In this document: piece by piece, positions 7,698-15,811 of the stretch | Layout of the letters: every line of letters starts with the position of its first letter | How positions within the stretch are numbered: position 1 is the first letter of the stretch | NCBI GenBank assembly: GCA_039936115.1 | Contig: JBDTIZ010000116.1 | Span: forward strand, 1 to 34,866 | Direction: 5' to 3' | Source of the DNA: DATIJJ01 sp039936115 | GTDB taxonomy: Bacteria > Pseudomonadota > Gammaproteobacteria > DSM-16500 | Length of the DNA stretch: 34,866 nt | Notes under the pieces: generated by a model | What the model was told of the DNA's origin: nothing | Seen by the model: only the letters and a program-made list of their open reading frames with translations | Databases searched by the model: none | Made by a program: the position numbers and the translations under genes

Positions 7698-9482
7698 CTA
7701 AATTTTTTCGGTCGTGACTTTTTTTCCATCCAATACATCTTGTCTGACCCGAATTCCTAATTCAATCAACTGCGCTGGATCAACCTGAGAAGGTGCATCG
7801 GTTAAAGGACAGCTCGCTGTTTGTGTTTTTGGAAATGCGATGACATCACGAATGGAATCTGAACCCGTCATCCACATTGCTAATCGATCGATACCCAATG
7901 CAATTCCGCCATGCGGAGGACAGCCAAATTTTAATGCTGTTAGCAAGTGACCAAATTTTTCTTGTGCTGCTTCTTCAGAAATATTTAAGGTACGGAACAC
8001 AGCCATTTGCATTTCGGTAGAATTAATTCGAATAGAACCGCCACCAATTTCGGTACCGTTGATTACCATGTCATAAGCACGTGCCAAAATTTTGGTTGGA
8101 TCTTGTGACAATTCACTAATGTCATTAATTTTCGGTGCAGTGAACGGATGATGACAAGCGGATAAACGCCCTTCACCTTTTTCAAACATTGGAAAATCAA
8201 CTACCCATAATGCACGCCAGTCTTTTTCAACCAGCCCCCTATCATGCCCAACCTTAACTCGCAATGCGCCGAGTGATTCATTGACGATTTCAGTTTTGTC
8301 TGCGCCAAAGAAAATGATATCGCCGACTTTTGCTTTTGTGCGTTCGATAATGGTTTTCACTACATCTTCAGGAATAAATTTTAAGATCGGTGATTGCAAT
8401 CCATCTACATTGAATTTGATATAAGCCAATCCTTTTGCACCAAACACGCCTACGTATTTAGTGTAATCATCGATTTCTTTTCGACTTAATTCAGCACCAC
8501 CTGGTACATGCAGAGCAACTACACGACCATTCGGATCATTTGCAGGACCTGAAAATACTTTAAATTCAACTGTGCGCATCAAATCATTAATATCCACTAA
8601 TTCTAATGGAATGCGTAAATCCGGTTTATCAGAACCATAACGCGACATCGCCTCTGCATAACTCATGCGAGGAAATGGATTAGGTAACGTCACGTTGAGT
8701 AATTCAGCGAATAAACCACGCATCATGTCTTCCATGATTTTTTGAATCTCTTCTTCATTTAAAAAAGAAGTTTCAATATCAAGCTGAGTAAATTCAGGTT
8801 GTCGATCTGCACGTAAATCTTCATCGCGGAAACAACGTACGATTTGATAATAGCGATCCATCCCAGCCATCATCAATAATTGTTTAAAGATTTGTGGTGA
8901 TTGAGGTAAAGCAAAAAAACTGCCGGGTTTAGTGCGGCTAGGGACTAAATAATCACGTGCGCCTTCGGGTGTTGCTTTAGTTAAAAATGGCGTTTCGATG
9001 TCTAAAAATCCTTGATCATCTAAATAACGGCGAATATACCGCGTGATCGCTGCACGGAATTTCATGCGCTGCAACATCTCAGGACGACGTAAATCCAGAT
9101 AACGAAATTTCAATCGTGTTTCTTCACCGACATCATGGTATTCGTCAATAGGAAACGGTGTGGGTTCAGCACGATTTAGAATCGTGATTTCTAATGCATC
9201 CACTTCAATTTCACCTGTGGTCAAATCACGATTCACAGTACCATCCGGTCTATGTCGCACACGACCTGTTACTTGAATAACAAATTCATTTCGAACCGAT
9301 TCTGCAACTCGAAATGCTTCTTTGTTCGTCGGTGCTATGACGATTTGGACAAGCCCTTCACGATCGCGCAAATCTAGAAAAATCACACCGCCATGATCTC
9401 GACGTCTGTGGACCCAGCCGGCTAATTTGATTTCTTGATCTAATTGTTTTGTTGTAACTTGACCGCAATATTGACTACGCAT
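7698..9482 (-). CDS. aspS: Aspartyl-tRNA synthetase, bacterial type, probably non-discriminating
   Basis: A class II synthetase of 594 aa with an N-terminal OB anticodon-binding domain (1 to about 110), a catalytic core and the bacterial GAD insertion (roughly 290-410). Motif 2 reads FRDEDLRADRQPEFTQLDIE, followed later by GGGSIRI, and motif 3 is GGIALGIDRLAMW. In the tRNA-binding OB domain, His30 (RRRDHGGVIF) and Gly81 (RHRPDGTVN) correspond to H31 and G83 of Pseudomonas aeruginosa AspRS, which relax specificity so that tRNA-Asn is also charged with Asp. If the genome lacks AsnRS and has GatCAB, this enzyme would feed Asn-tRNA synthesis. It starts 4 nt after the DUF502 gene and precedes yebC. 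Confidence 0.97.
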   Translation of the reverse strand: MRSQYCGQVTTKQLDQEIKLAGWVHRRRDHGGVIFLDLRDREGLVQIVIAPTNKEAFRVAESVRNEFVIQVTGRVRHRPDGTVNRDLTTGEIEVDALEITILNRAEPTPFPIDEYHDVGEETRLKFRYLDLRRPEMLQRMKFRAAITRYIRRYLDDQGFLDIETPFLTKATPEGARDYLVPSRTKPGSFFALPQSPQIFKQLLMMAGMDRYYQIVRCFRDEDLRADRQPEFTQLDIETSFLNEEEIQKIMEDMMRGLFAELLNVTLPNPFPRMSYAEAMSRYGSDKPDLRIPLELVDINDLMRTVEFKVFSGPANDPNGRVVALHVPGGAELSRKEIDDYTKYVGVFGAKGLAYIKFNVDGLQSPILKFIPEDVVKTIIERTKAKVGDIIFFGADKTEIVNESLGALRVKVGHDRGLVEKDWRALWVVDFPMFEKGEGRLSACHHPFTAPKINDISELSQDPTKILARAYDMVINGTEIGGGSIRINSTEMQMAVFRTLNISEEAAQEKFGHLLTALKFGCPPHGGIALGIDRLAMWMTGSDSIRDVIAFPKTQTASCPLTDAPSQVDPAQLIELGIRVRQDVLDGKKVTTEKI

Positions 9483-9486
9483 GACT

Positions 9487-10122
9487 TTAACCTTTTGTGT
9501 TTATTTCTGTAATAATATTATTGTTTACCGGTTGCACGACACCGAGCGAAATCACAAACTTTAATGCCTGATCAACAGACATATTCAGCTCAATGACTTT
9601 GCTACGCGCCACCATCATTAAAAATCCGGACGTAGGATTAGGCGTGGCTGGTATAAACACACTAATCATCGTCTCATTTTCAAATGCTTTATCTACTTCA
9701 GGCGTAGAATCACCTGTTTGAAAAGCAATACTCCACATTCCTGAATGAGGAAACTGAACTAACAACACTTTACGAAAAGAATCACCGCCTGAACTAAATA
9801 ACGTATTTAAGACTTGTTTGACACCGTTGTAAATCGTGCGTACTAATGGGATCCGGTTCATGATGGCATCCCATACCGCCAGCACTCTACGTCCTAAGAA
9901 ATTTGCAACAATTACGCCCGTGGAAAAAATCACTACTAGCGTGATAATAACTCCAATACCTGGAACATGAAACCCAAGCAATGCATCAGGCTGGTACTCT
10001 CTAGGTAACAATAAAAGCGAATAACTTAAGATATCCACCAGAAATTTGATCACAAGAAACGTGACCCAAATTGGCAGCCAAACTAATAATCCTGAAATAA
10101 AATAACGGCGCAAATATGACAT
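9487..10122 (-). CDS. DUF502 family inner-membrane protein
   Basis: A 211-aa protein with two N-terminal membrane segments (about 10-32 and 52-76). A conserved soluble part follows, including NRIPLVRTIYNGVKQVLNTL, VQFPHSGMWSIAFQTGD and FIPATPNPTSGFLMMV. The PNPTSG motif and the IPLVRTIYNGVKQ block identify the DUF502 family, whose biochemical role is unknown. It is placed between the fmdB-like gene and aspS, 4 nt from aspS, an arrangement common in gammaproteobacteria. Confidence 0.88.
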   Translation of the reverse strand: MSYLRRYFISGLLVWLPIWVTFLVIKFLVDILSYSLLLLPREYQPDALLGFHVPGIGVIITLVVIFSTGVIVANFLGRRVLAVWDAIMNRIPLVRTIYNGVKQVLNTLFSSGGDSFRKVLLVQFPHSGMWSIAFQTGDSTPEVDKAFENETMISVFIPATPNPTSGFLMMVARSKVIELNMSVDQALKFVISLGVVQPVNNNIITEINTKG

Positions 10123-10170
10123 TTATACCTCTTACTGATGTGTTATGGACTTAGAGAATCTCACGCCTTG

Positions 10171-10449
10171 TTATTCTTTTTTCTCCGTTGATGAACCTGA
10201 GTCTGTTTTGCTACCCTCGGTTCCTTTATCAGTACTTTGTTCTTTAGGTTCTGGTTTTTTGTTACCGCTATTGCGAAAATCTGTCGCATACCAGCCTGTT
10301 CCTTTTAATTGGAAACCTGCAGCTGAAACAAGTTTTTGTAATGCTTCTTTATGGCATTCCGGACAGCTTTTCAAGACTGCATCCGACATCTTTTGAAATG
10401 CCTCTAGTCTATGGCCACAAGCATTACATTCGTATTCATAAATTGGCAT
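10171..10449 (-). CDS. FmdB-type zinc-ribbon protein
   Basis: A 92-aa protein beginning MPIYEYECNACGHRLEAFQK. Two CxxC pairs (C8/C11 and C29/C32, the second as CPECH) form the putative zinc ribbon of the FmdB/CxxC-CxxC-SSSS regulatory family. From about residue 60 the tail is low-complexity and charged (Lys, Glu, Ser, Thr, Gly), probably disordered. The family takes its name from a proposed regulator of formamidase, but a general function is not known. It is the first gene of the cluster running through DUF502, aspS, yebC and ruvC, with 48 nt to the next gene. Confidence 0.88.
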   Translation of the reverse strand: MPIYEYECNACGHRLEAFQKMSDAVLKSCPECHKEALQKLVSAAGFQLKGTGWYATDFRNSGNKKPEPKEQSTDKGTEGSKTDSGSSTEKKE

Positions 10450-10555
10450 ATGACACCTCGGTTTATTGTTCTGTGAGAGGGCTGTATTTTAGCAGGAATT
10501 GGGGGAAAGGCGATAAAAAAGTCTGTTATTGCGTTATTGTAAAAACGAATTTTAT

Positions 10556-10607
10556 AACCCTCCTCTCCCAACCCTCTCCTCCCGCGCTTTTGTGGAAGAG
10601 GAGGGTT
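10556..10607. repeat. CT/GA-rich palindromic repeat, family D, copy 2
   Basis: AACCCTCCTC (10556-10565) pairs with GAGGAGGGTT (10598-10607). In between lies a second CCCTCTCCTCCCGC run like that of the copy at 6755-6903. It sits between the end of the ABC exporter gene and the start of the fmdB-like gene. Confidence 0.7.
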
Positions 10608-10641
10608 ACAAAAAGTACAGCGCACAAAACACCCCCCAATC

Positions 10642-12429
10642 CTACATTTCCTCAGACTCAACATTCGCCCCATCAGGTAAAAACCCATTGGTTTGCATTT
10701 CCCACAACCTAGCAAAATGACCTTCTAAATTCAGCAAACTCTCTTGAGTACCATCTTCAATAATGATGCCTTTATCAAACACCAATACGCGGTCCATATC
10801 TGCCAAGGTTGACAGTCGATGGGCAATCACTATCGTCGTACGATTACGCATTAAATCCGTTAAACTTTCTTGAATAAGTTTTTCTGTCACTGTATCCAAA
10901 GAAGATGTTGCTTCATCCAAAATAAGAATGGGGGCATCTTTTAAAATCGCCCGCGCAATTGCAATACGTTGACGTTGCCCGCCTGATAATTTTATTCCGC
11001 GCTCACCCACTAACGCCCCATAACCATGATCCAGCTTTTCAATAAACTCATGACAGTGAGCGAGTTTAGCGGCAGCAACGACTTCAGCATCCGTTGCATC
11101 TAACCGGCCATAACGAATATTTTCTAACAAGCTGCGATGAAACAAACTAGGATCTTGAGGAATCATAGCAATGTGTTGGCGCAACGAATCCTGTGTCACT
11201 TTTGCAATGTCTTGATCATCAATCAAGATACGACCTGCAGTTAAATCATAAAAGCGCAAAATCAAATTGACGAAAGTGGTTTTGCCCGAGCCTGAAAATC
11301 CTACCAAACCAATTTTTTGTCCTGCTGGAATCGTGACAGATAAGTTCTGAAACACGGGACGATTCTTTTGATATTCAAATTTCACCTGTTCAAACTGAAT
11401 TTTTCCTCGCGTCGCACTCAGGAAAGTTGCATTCGGTGCATCTACAATATCATGTCCTTTCGTAATCAAATTTAAAGCGTCATTTATCGTGCCAAGCTCA
11501 CGAGCAAACACTGACAATTGAAAACTGATAAACCAAATCCAACCTAACAACCAAAATGTCTGCATGCCGACTTGCGTAAAATCGCCTAACGTAATCCAAT
11601 GATGCGTCCAGCTATACAGCAAAGCATACACAATACTAAAAATTAAAAACAATCCGCTTAAGCCCAAGCCAAGACGATTCAATTCAAGTAACCACATCGC
11701 TTTTTTTGCTTTACGAATTTCATCATCTTGATATTTTTTCATGTAGTGCGCTTCAAATTTTCCACGCGCAAATAAACGCACACTCGACATATTGTTAAAC
11801 ACGTCGACAATTTTTCCACTCAACACTGTCACAGAAGCAGAATGCACTTCCCAATATTGATTACCATAACGCATAAAGAGCGCGGTCAAGCCAAGATGCA
11901 TGCATAACCAAATAAATATTATCAATGCGAACAATGGTTGCGTAAACCACATCATCACTAACACTACTACAGCACCTGTAGAGGCAGTAATGAAATTAAA
12001 ACTGATCAGCTCCATAATCGCCTGACAACTGGTTGGTAAATCCGCTAGTTTTTTAGCGATGCTGCCCGCGAATTGATTAGAAAAATAATCATGTGAATGT
12101 GATTTCACATAATCAAATACTGTCGCACGAATATTGGCTCGAAATTGCGGAAAAGTCTTAAGCTGCACAATACCTTGAATACGCAAAAAGACTTCGGTTA
12201 AAATCCAGAATAATACCAGCATCAATAAAACCCCGAACAATGCGCTATAAATGCCCGCAGGATCGCCCTGATAATGCGCTGCGCCATCAACGATTTTCTT
12301 TAAAAAATAGGGAAAGAATGCATCATTAACTGCCCAGATACAGGAGATTAATCCGATAGCAATGAAACCAAGCGCTTGGCGGCGAAGGAAATAAAAGATA
12401 AATTGTGTCGTTGTTTTAGGTATATTCAT
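10642..12429 (-). CDS. ABC exporter, fused permease and ATPase (MsbA/MdlB type)
   Basis: A 595-aa half-transporter that would act as a dimer. The N-terminal half (about 15-315) is an ABC type-1 exporter membrane domain with about six helices. The C-terminal nucleotide-binding domain has Walker A GFSGSGKTT (377-385), Q-loop Gln425 in MIPQDP, signature LSGGQRQR (481-488), Walker B ILILDE (501-506), D-loop SSLD and switch His537 in IAHRLS. All catalytic residues are present. Substrate cannot be read from the sequence; lipid, peptide or drug export are all possible. The SD AGGTG lies a few nt before ATG 12429. It stands alone, divergent from the SDR gene. Confidence 0.9.
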   Translation of the reverse strand: MNIPKTTTQFIFYFLRRQALGFIAIGLISCIWAVNDAFFPYFLKKIVDGAAHYQGDPAGIYSALFGVLLMLVLFWILTEVFLRIQGIVQLKTFPQFRANIRATVFDYVKSHSHDYFSNQFAGSIAKKLADLPTSCQAIMELISFNFITASTGAVVVLVMMWFTQPLFALIIFIWLCMHLGLTALFMRYGNQYWEVHSASVTVLSGKIVDVFNNMSSVRLFARGKFEAHYMKKYQDDEIRKAKKAMWLLELNRLGLGLSGLFLIFSIVYALLYSWTHHWITLGDFTQVGMQTFWLLGWIWFISFQLSVFARELGTINDALNLITKGHDIVDAPNATFLSATRGKIQFEQVKFEYQKNRPVFQNLSVTIPAGQKIGLVGFSGSGKTTFVNLILRFYDLTAGRILIDDQDIAKVTQDSLRQHIAMIPQDPSLFHRSLLENIRYGRLDATDAEVVAAAKLAHCHEFIEKLDHGYGALVGERGIKLSGGQRQRIAIARAILKDAPILILDEATSSLDTVTEKLIQESLTDLMRNRTTIVIAHRLSTLADMDRVLVFDKGIIIEDGTQESLLNLEGHFARLWEMQTNGFLPDGANVESEEM

Positions 12430-12511
12430 AAAGCACCTGGATTAATTAATGAATAAAAAAATGCTATCAAGATTTTGAAAAATAACTATCTTTGATCAGT
12501 CCGTTATTCGT

Positions 12512-12517
12512 TATAAT
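12512..12517 (+). promoter_or_regulatory. Possible -10 element upstream of the SDR gene
   Basis: A perfect TATAAT stands 134 nt before the SDR start, but no good -35 hexamer is found at 16-18 nt (a TTGATC lies at 14 nt). If used, it gives a leader of about 125 nt that contains the small open frame at 12577-12651. Confidence 0.3.
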
Positions 12518-12576
12518 TGTTTCAGCCAAGCAACTTCATTTCGCACCAGGAAAAATAAAAGTGGGAATGAATCATA

Positions 12577-12651
12577 ATGGAAATCTTTAATTTACGCAAG
12601 TACCTGCGTATGTTTTATTTTTTAATCACCAACGCTCATGGGAGAATTTAA
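12577..12651 (+). CDS. Possible 24-aa leader peptide overlapping the SDR start
   Basis: ATG at 12577 opens a 24-codon frame (start MEIFNLRKYLRMFYF) whose TAA shares its last base with the SDR start codon (TAATG, 12649-12653). Such 1-nt stop-start overlaps usually reflect translational coupling. GTGGGA lies 10 nt before the ATG, a weak SD. A small inverted repeat, TACGCA and TGCGTA, falls inside the frame. The peptide is hydrophobic and aromatic; no family is recognised. It could equally be chance. Confidence 0.25.
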   Translation: MEIFNLRKYLRMFYFLITNAHGRI

Positions 12652-13499
12652 TGCAAAAAACTATTTTAATAACAGGGTGTTCGAGTGGTATTGGGTTATG
12701 CGCCGCAGAAATCTTACAAAAAAAAGGCTATCGCGTATTTGCAACTGCACGCAAAGACAGTGATCTTGTAAAATTAAAATCACTAGGGTTAGAGACCGTT
12801 CTGCTAGATGTGAATGACTCGGATTCTATTCGACGTGGACTTAACGACGTGCTCGAAAAAACAGGCGGCACACTTGATGCATTATTTAATAATGCAGGCT
12901 TCGCGCAAGCGGGCGCAGTGGAAGATTTAACGCGTGATATGATGCGCGAACAATTTGAAACGAATGTGTTTGGTGCAATGGAATTGACTAATTTAGTTGT
13001 CCCCGTTATGCGAAAACAAGGCCATGGACGCATTATTCAAAACACATCTATTTTAGGCATTGTCGCTATGCCATTTCGTGGCGCCTACAATGCTTCTAAA
13101 TTTGCACTTGAAGGATTTACTCACACGTTGCGCCAGGAATTATATAACACGGGTATTTTTGTTTCGATTATCGCACCGGGACCGATACATAGTAATTTAC
13201 GTAAAAATGCTTTGTTACATTATGAAGAAAATTTAAGTCAACGAAAATCGATACACCGTGATCTTTATACCAAAATGGAAAAATATTTTTTTAAATTAAC
13301 TGCAAGTGAAAAGAGATTTACGCAAGGGCCTGATGCAGTGGTAAAGAAATTAATTTGTGCTCTTGAAAGTAAACATCCGAAAGCACATTATTATGTAACT
13401 TTTTCCGCACACTTATTTGCGGTGTTACGCCGCATCCTCCCCGACTCTGCATTAGATGCATTGATGGTAAAAATTAATCGTAGTGAAATGGGTGAATAA
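12651..13499 (+). CDS. Short-chain dehydrogenase/reductase (YbbO-like)
   Basis: A classical SDR of 282 aa, a cytosolic NAD(P)-dependent oxidoreductase. It has the cofactor loop TGCSSGIG (8-15), NNAG (80-83), Asn105, catalytic Ser133 (NTSILG) and the YNASK dyad Tyr146/Lys150, followed by APGPI. ATARK after the second strand suggests an NADP preference. The overall pattern, including the C-terminal RRILPDSALDALM, resembles E. coli YbbO. The exact substrate is unknown. GGGAG about 8 nt upstream supports the ATG at 12651. The wrbA-like gene follows after 1 nt, so the two form a redox operon. Confidence 0.92.
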   Translation: MQKTILITGCSSGIGLCAAEILQKKGYRVFATARKDSDLVKLKSLGLETVLLDVNDSDSIRRGLNDVLEKTGGTLDALFNNAGFAQAGAVEDLTRDMMREQFETNVFGAMELTNLVVPVMRKQGHGRIIQNTSILGIVAMPFRGAYNASKFALEGFTHTLRQELYNTGIFVSIIAPGPIHSNLRKNALLHYEENLSQRKSIHRDLYTKMEKYFFKLTASEKRFTQGPDAVVKKLICALESKHPKAHYYVTFSAHLFAVLRRILPDSALDALMVKINRSEMGE

Positions 13500-13500
13500 C

Positions 13501-14091
13501 ATGAATAACATTTTAATTCTTTATTACAGTCGTTATGGCGCAGTCAAACAAATGGCTCAATACATAGCGCGTGGTGTTGAATCGGTACCGGGTTGTGAAG
13601 CAAGAATTCGCACCGTACCTTCTGTCTCACCAACCACAGAAGCAACAGAACCTACCATTCCAGACTCAGGCGCGCCTTATGCAACATTGGATGATTTAAA
13701 AGAATGTAATGGATTGGCACTTGGCAGTCCGACTCGATTCGGCAACATGGCAGCACCGATGAAATATTTTATCGATACGACAAGTAGTTTGTGGCTATCT
13801 GGAAAGTTAGTGAATAAACCAGCGGCTGTGTTTAGCTCAACGGCAAGCTTGCATGGCGGACAAGAAACAACTTTGCTGAGCATGATGCTGCCTTTACTGC
13901 ACCAGGGATTTGTATTGTTAGGTATTCCGTATACGGAGGCGGATTTGAATACGACGTCGACGGGTGGCACACCTTATGGCGCGACTCATGTGGCGGGAGC
14001 TTCTGGGAAAAATTCAATTAGTGACGAGGAGCAGCGGCTGTGTTTTGCACTTGGAAAACGATTAGCAGAGACGGCGCTCAAGCTTAAATAA
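13501..14091 (+). CDS. wrbA: WrbA-like NAD(P)H:quinone oxidoreductase (flavodoxin fold)
   Basis: A 196-aa flavodoxin-fold protein that would reduce quinones by two electrons using FMN. The phosphate loop is YYSRYGAVKQMA near the N-terminus. GSPTRFGNMAAPMKYFIDTT, STASLHGGQETT and GATHVAG are the WrbA-family FMN and tetramer-contact blocks. Length matches E. coli WrbA (198 aa). The ATG at 13501 lies 1 nt past the SDR stop and aligns with the family's N-terminus; an in-frame extension to 13483 would overlap the SDR gene and is less likely. Confidence 0.92.
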   Translation: MNNILILYYSRYGAVKQMAQYIARGVESVPGCEARIRTVPSVSPTTEATEPTIPDSGAPYATLDDLKECNGLALGSPTRFGNMAAPMKYFIDTTSSLWLSGKLVNKPAAVFSSTASLHGGQETTLLSMMLPLLHQGFVLLGIPYTEADLNTTSTGGTPYGATHVAGASGKNSISDEEQRLCFALGKRLAETALKLK

Positions 14092-14160
14092 TTAAATAAT
14101 TTAGTCACACTGTTGCTTGTTATTTTGCTCTTAGCCTGCCACTACTCCAGCTCTACACCA

Positions 14161-14247
14161 CTGTCACCCCGCACTTGTTGCGGGGTGACAGTAATATAGT
14201 GCAGAGTGAGAGCAATTAATATAGTGCGGAGTGACAGCAGTAATAGG
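14161..14247. repeat. Palindromic repeat, family C, copy 1, with degenerate tandem tail
   Basis: CTGTCACCCCGCA (14161-14173) and TGCGGGGTGACAG (14179-14191) form a perfect 13-bp stem with the loop CTTGT. The right-arm end (GCGGGGTGACAG plus a TAATATAGT tail) is then repeated with decay at 14201-14225 and 14226-14247. The hairpin lies downstream of the wrbA-like gene and could also stop its transcription. The same design appears at 20886-21117. Confidence 0.8.
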
Positions 14248-14288
14248 TCAAGCGGGCAATATTTATCACTATACATACAGAACTCTCC

Positions 14289-14696
14289 ATGAAAAAAACC
14301 TCAGGCTTCTCCTTACTAGAACTCCTCATAGTGTTAACTATCATCACTATTTTAGGCGCTCTTAGCGTACCACTCTATTCACAACACTTTATCCACGCAA
14401 ACCGACTAGAAGCCGAACTCTATCTAATCAAACTCGCTGGAAAACTAGAACAATATCATATTGTGAATAATACCTTTCAAGGTGCCGATTTGAACACGCT
14501 TGGCTTTTCTGAAACGATCGTTGCTAATCAATATCGCCTTGCTATAGTAACAAACACAGAATCAACTTTTTCATTACAGGCACAACCGCTAGATACACAA
14601 GCCGAAAAAGATGTATTATGCGGAACATTAGGATTAAATTCCTTAGGGGAAAAAGATTTCACAGGAACAGGTACACTCAAAGAATGCTGGCAATAA
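14289..14696 (+). CDS. Type IV pilin-like protein (PilE-type minor pilin)
   Basis: A 135-aa protein with a class III prepilin signal: MKKTSG then FSLLELLIVLTIITILGALS. Prepilin peptidase would cut after Gly6, leaving Phe1 and Glu5 of the mature pilin in place. The N-terminal hydrophobic helix is followed by an alpha-beta globular part with two cysteines (C111 and C133) that can close a pilin D-loop. It is probably a minor pilin of a type IV pilus or competence pseudopilus. No clear SD is visible before the ATG at 14289. The glycosyltransferase gene starts 4 nt after the stop. Confidence 0.87.
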   Translation: MKKTSGFSLLELLIVLTIITILGALSVPLYSQHFIHANRLEAELYLIKLAGKLEQYHIVNNTFQGADLNTLGFSETIVANQYRLAIVTNTESTFSLQAQPLDTQAEKDVLCGTLGLNSLGEKDFTGTGTLKECWQ

Positions 14697-14700
14697 AAAT

Positions 14701-15714
14701 ATGAATAAAATAATTTCTGAATCTCACATTATTGCTGATGGCCGCTGGTCAGGGCCGAATGGCATAGGACGATTTTCATCAGAAGTCTTGTCACGTTTAC
14801 AACATACAACTATTTTTACAGAGGGCCCGAACCCTTTGTCGCCTGCCAATTTTATTTGGCAAGCACAACAGCTTTATCGTTTTAAAAATCAATACAAAGT
14901 TTTTTTTACACCCGGATTCAATTCAAGTATTCATACCCCTATGCCTTTTGTTTTTACGCTTCACGATCTCATTCATTTGTTTGCACCGGGTAATGCCGCA
15001 TGGATAAAACGATTTTATTATCATTTCTTTATGCGTCCTGCTGCGCATAATGCCTATAAAATTCTAACTGTCTCGGATTATTCAAAACAAAGCATCCTGA
15101 AATGGGCAGCTATTTCTGAAGAAAAAATTGTGAATGTAAGCTGTGGTGTCAGCGAACATTTGTCACCCCTAGGCGTTAAACATAATCCCGGGTATCCTTA
15201 TTTGTTGCATATTGGTAATACTAAGCCGCACAAAAATGTAACACGCTTGGTTCAAGCGTTTGCGAAAAGTCATATTGATTCTGATATTCGATTCATTTTA
15301 ACAGGACAAGCAAACCCTGGATTACTCGCCATGATAGACAAACATAATTTGCAACAACGAATTATTTTCAGCAATACATTAAGCGAAAATGAACTTGCAA
15401 ATTATTATCGCGGTGCGAAAGCTGTTGTTTTTCCTTCACTGTATGAAGGATTTGGTTTACCTGTTCTTGAAGGTATGGCGTGTGGTGTTCCAGTATTAAC
15501 ATCAAATACCACCTCATTGCCTGAAGTAGCTGGGGATGCGGCATTGTTGATTGATCCGTTTAGCGTTGATTCGCTTTCGGTTGGGATTGAAAAAATTTGT
15601 TCTGATGAAACGGTTAGACAAACGTTAGTGACTAAAGGTCTTGAACGAGTGAAATTATTTACTTGGGAAAAGACGGCTAGCAAAGTGCAAAAGGTATTGA
15701 ATGAATTGTGTTAA
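14701..15714 (+). CDS. Glycosyltransferase family 4 (GT-B fold)
   Basis: A 337-aa retaining glycosyltransferase. The N-terminal Rossmann domain includes FTLHDLIHLF and the acceptor-side block ILTVSDYSKQSI. The C-terminal GT1-type domain has HIGNTKPHKNVTRLVQAF (170-187) and the donor-binding FPSLYEGFGLPVLEGMACG, with the E-x7-E pair E249 and E257, then LPEVAGDAALLIDP. It likely transfers a sugar from a nucleotide donor to a lipid or polysaccharide on the cytosolic face. Start 4 nt after the pilin stop suggests co-expression, but nothing shows that it glycosylates the pilin. Confidence 0.9.
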   Translation: MNKIISESHIIADGRWSGPNGIGRFSSEVLSRLQHTTIFTEGPNPLSPANFIWQAQQLYRFKNQYKVFFTPGFNSSIHTPMPFVFTLHDLIHLFAPGNAAWIKRFYYHFFMRPAAHNAYKILTVSDYSKQSILKWAAISEEKIVNVSCGVSEHLSPLGVKHNPGYPYLLHIGNTKPHKNVTRLVQAFAKSHIDSDIRFILTGQANPGLLAMIDKHNLQQRIIFSNTLSENELANYYRGAKAVVFPSLYEGFGLPVLEGMACGVPVLTSNTTSLPEVAGDAALLIDPFSVDSLSVGIEKICSDETVRQTLVTKGLERVKLFTWEKTASKVQKVLNELC

Positions 15715-15765
15715 CAAATAAATGCATTGTAAGAATTAGGATTCTTTGTTTAAGCAAAATCGCTT

Positions 15766-15798
15766 ACCTCCCCTCCCCAAGGGAGAGGAGGGTCAAAA
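15766..15798. terminator. CT/GA-rich hairpin between convergent genes (family D, short copy)
   Basis: CCTCCCCTCCCC and GGGAGAGGAGGG face each other around AA in the gap between the glycosyltransferase (+) and the FimT-like gene (-). It shares the CT-rich make-up of the repeats at 6755-6903 and 10556-10607. A termination role is inferred from position only; no T-run follows. Confidence 0.4.
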
Positions 15799-15811
15799 AT
15801 ACTTGCGTCAA

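Noticed and set aside
13483..13500. Upstream start for the wrbA-like gene
   Set aside because: It would overlap the SDR gene by 17 nt and adds six residues absent from the family; the ATG at 13501 fits.
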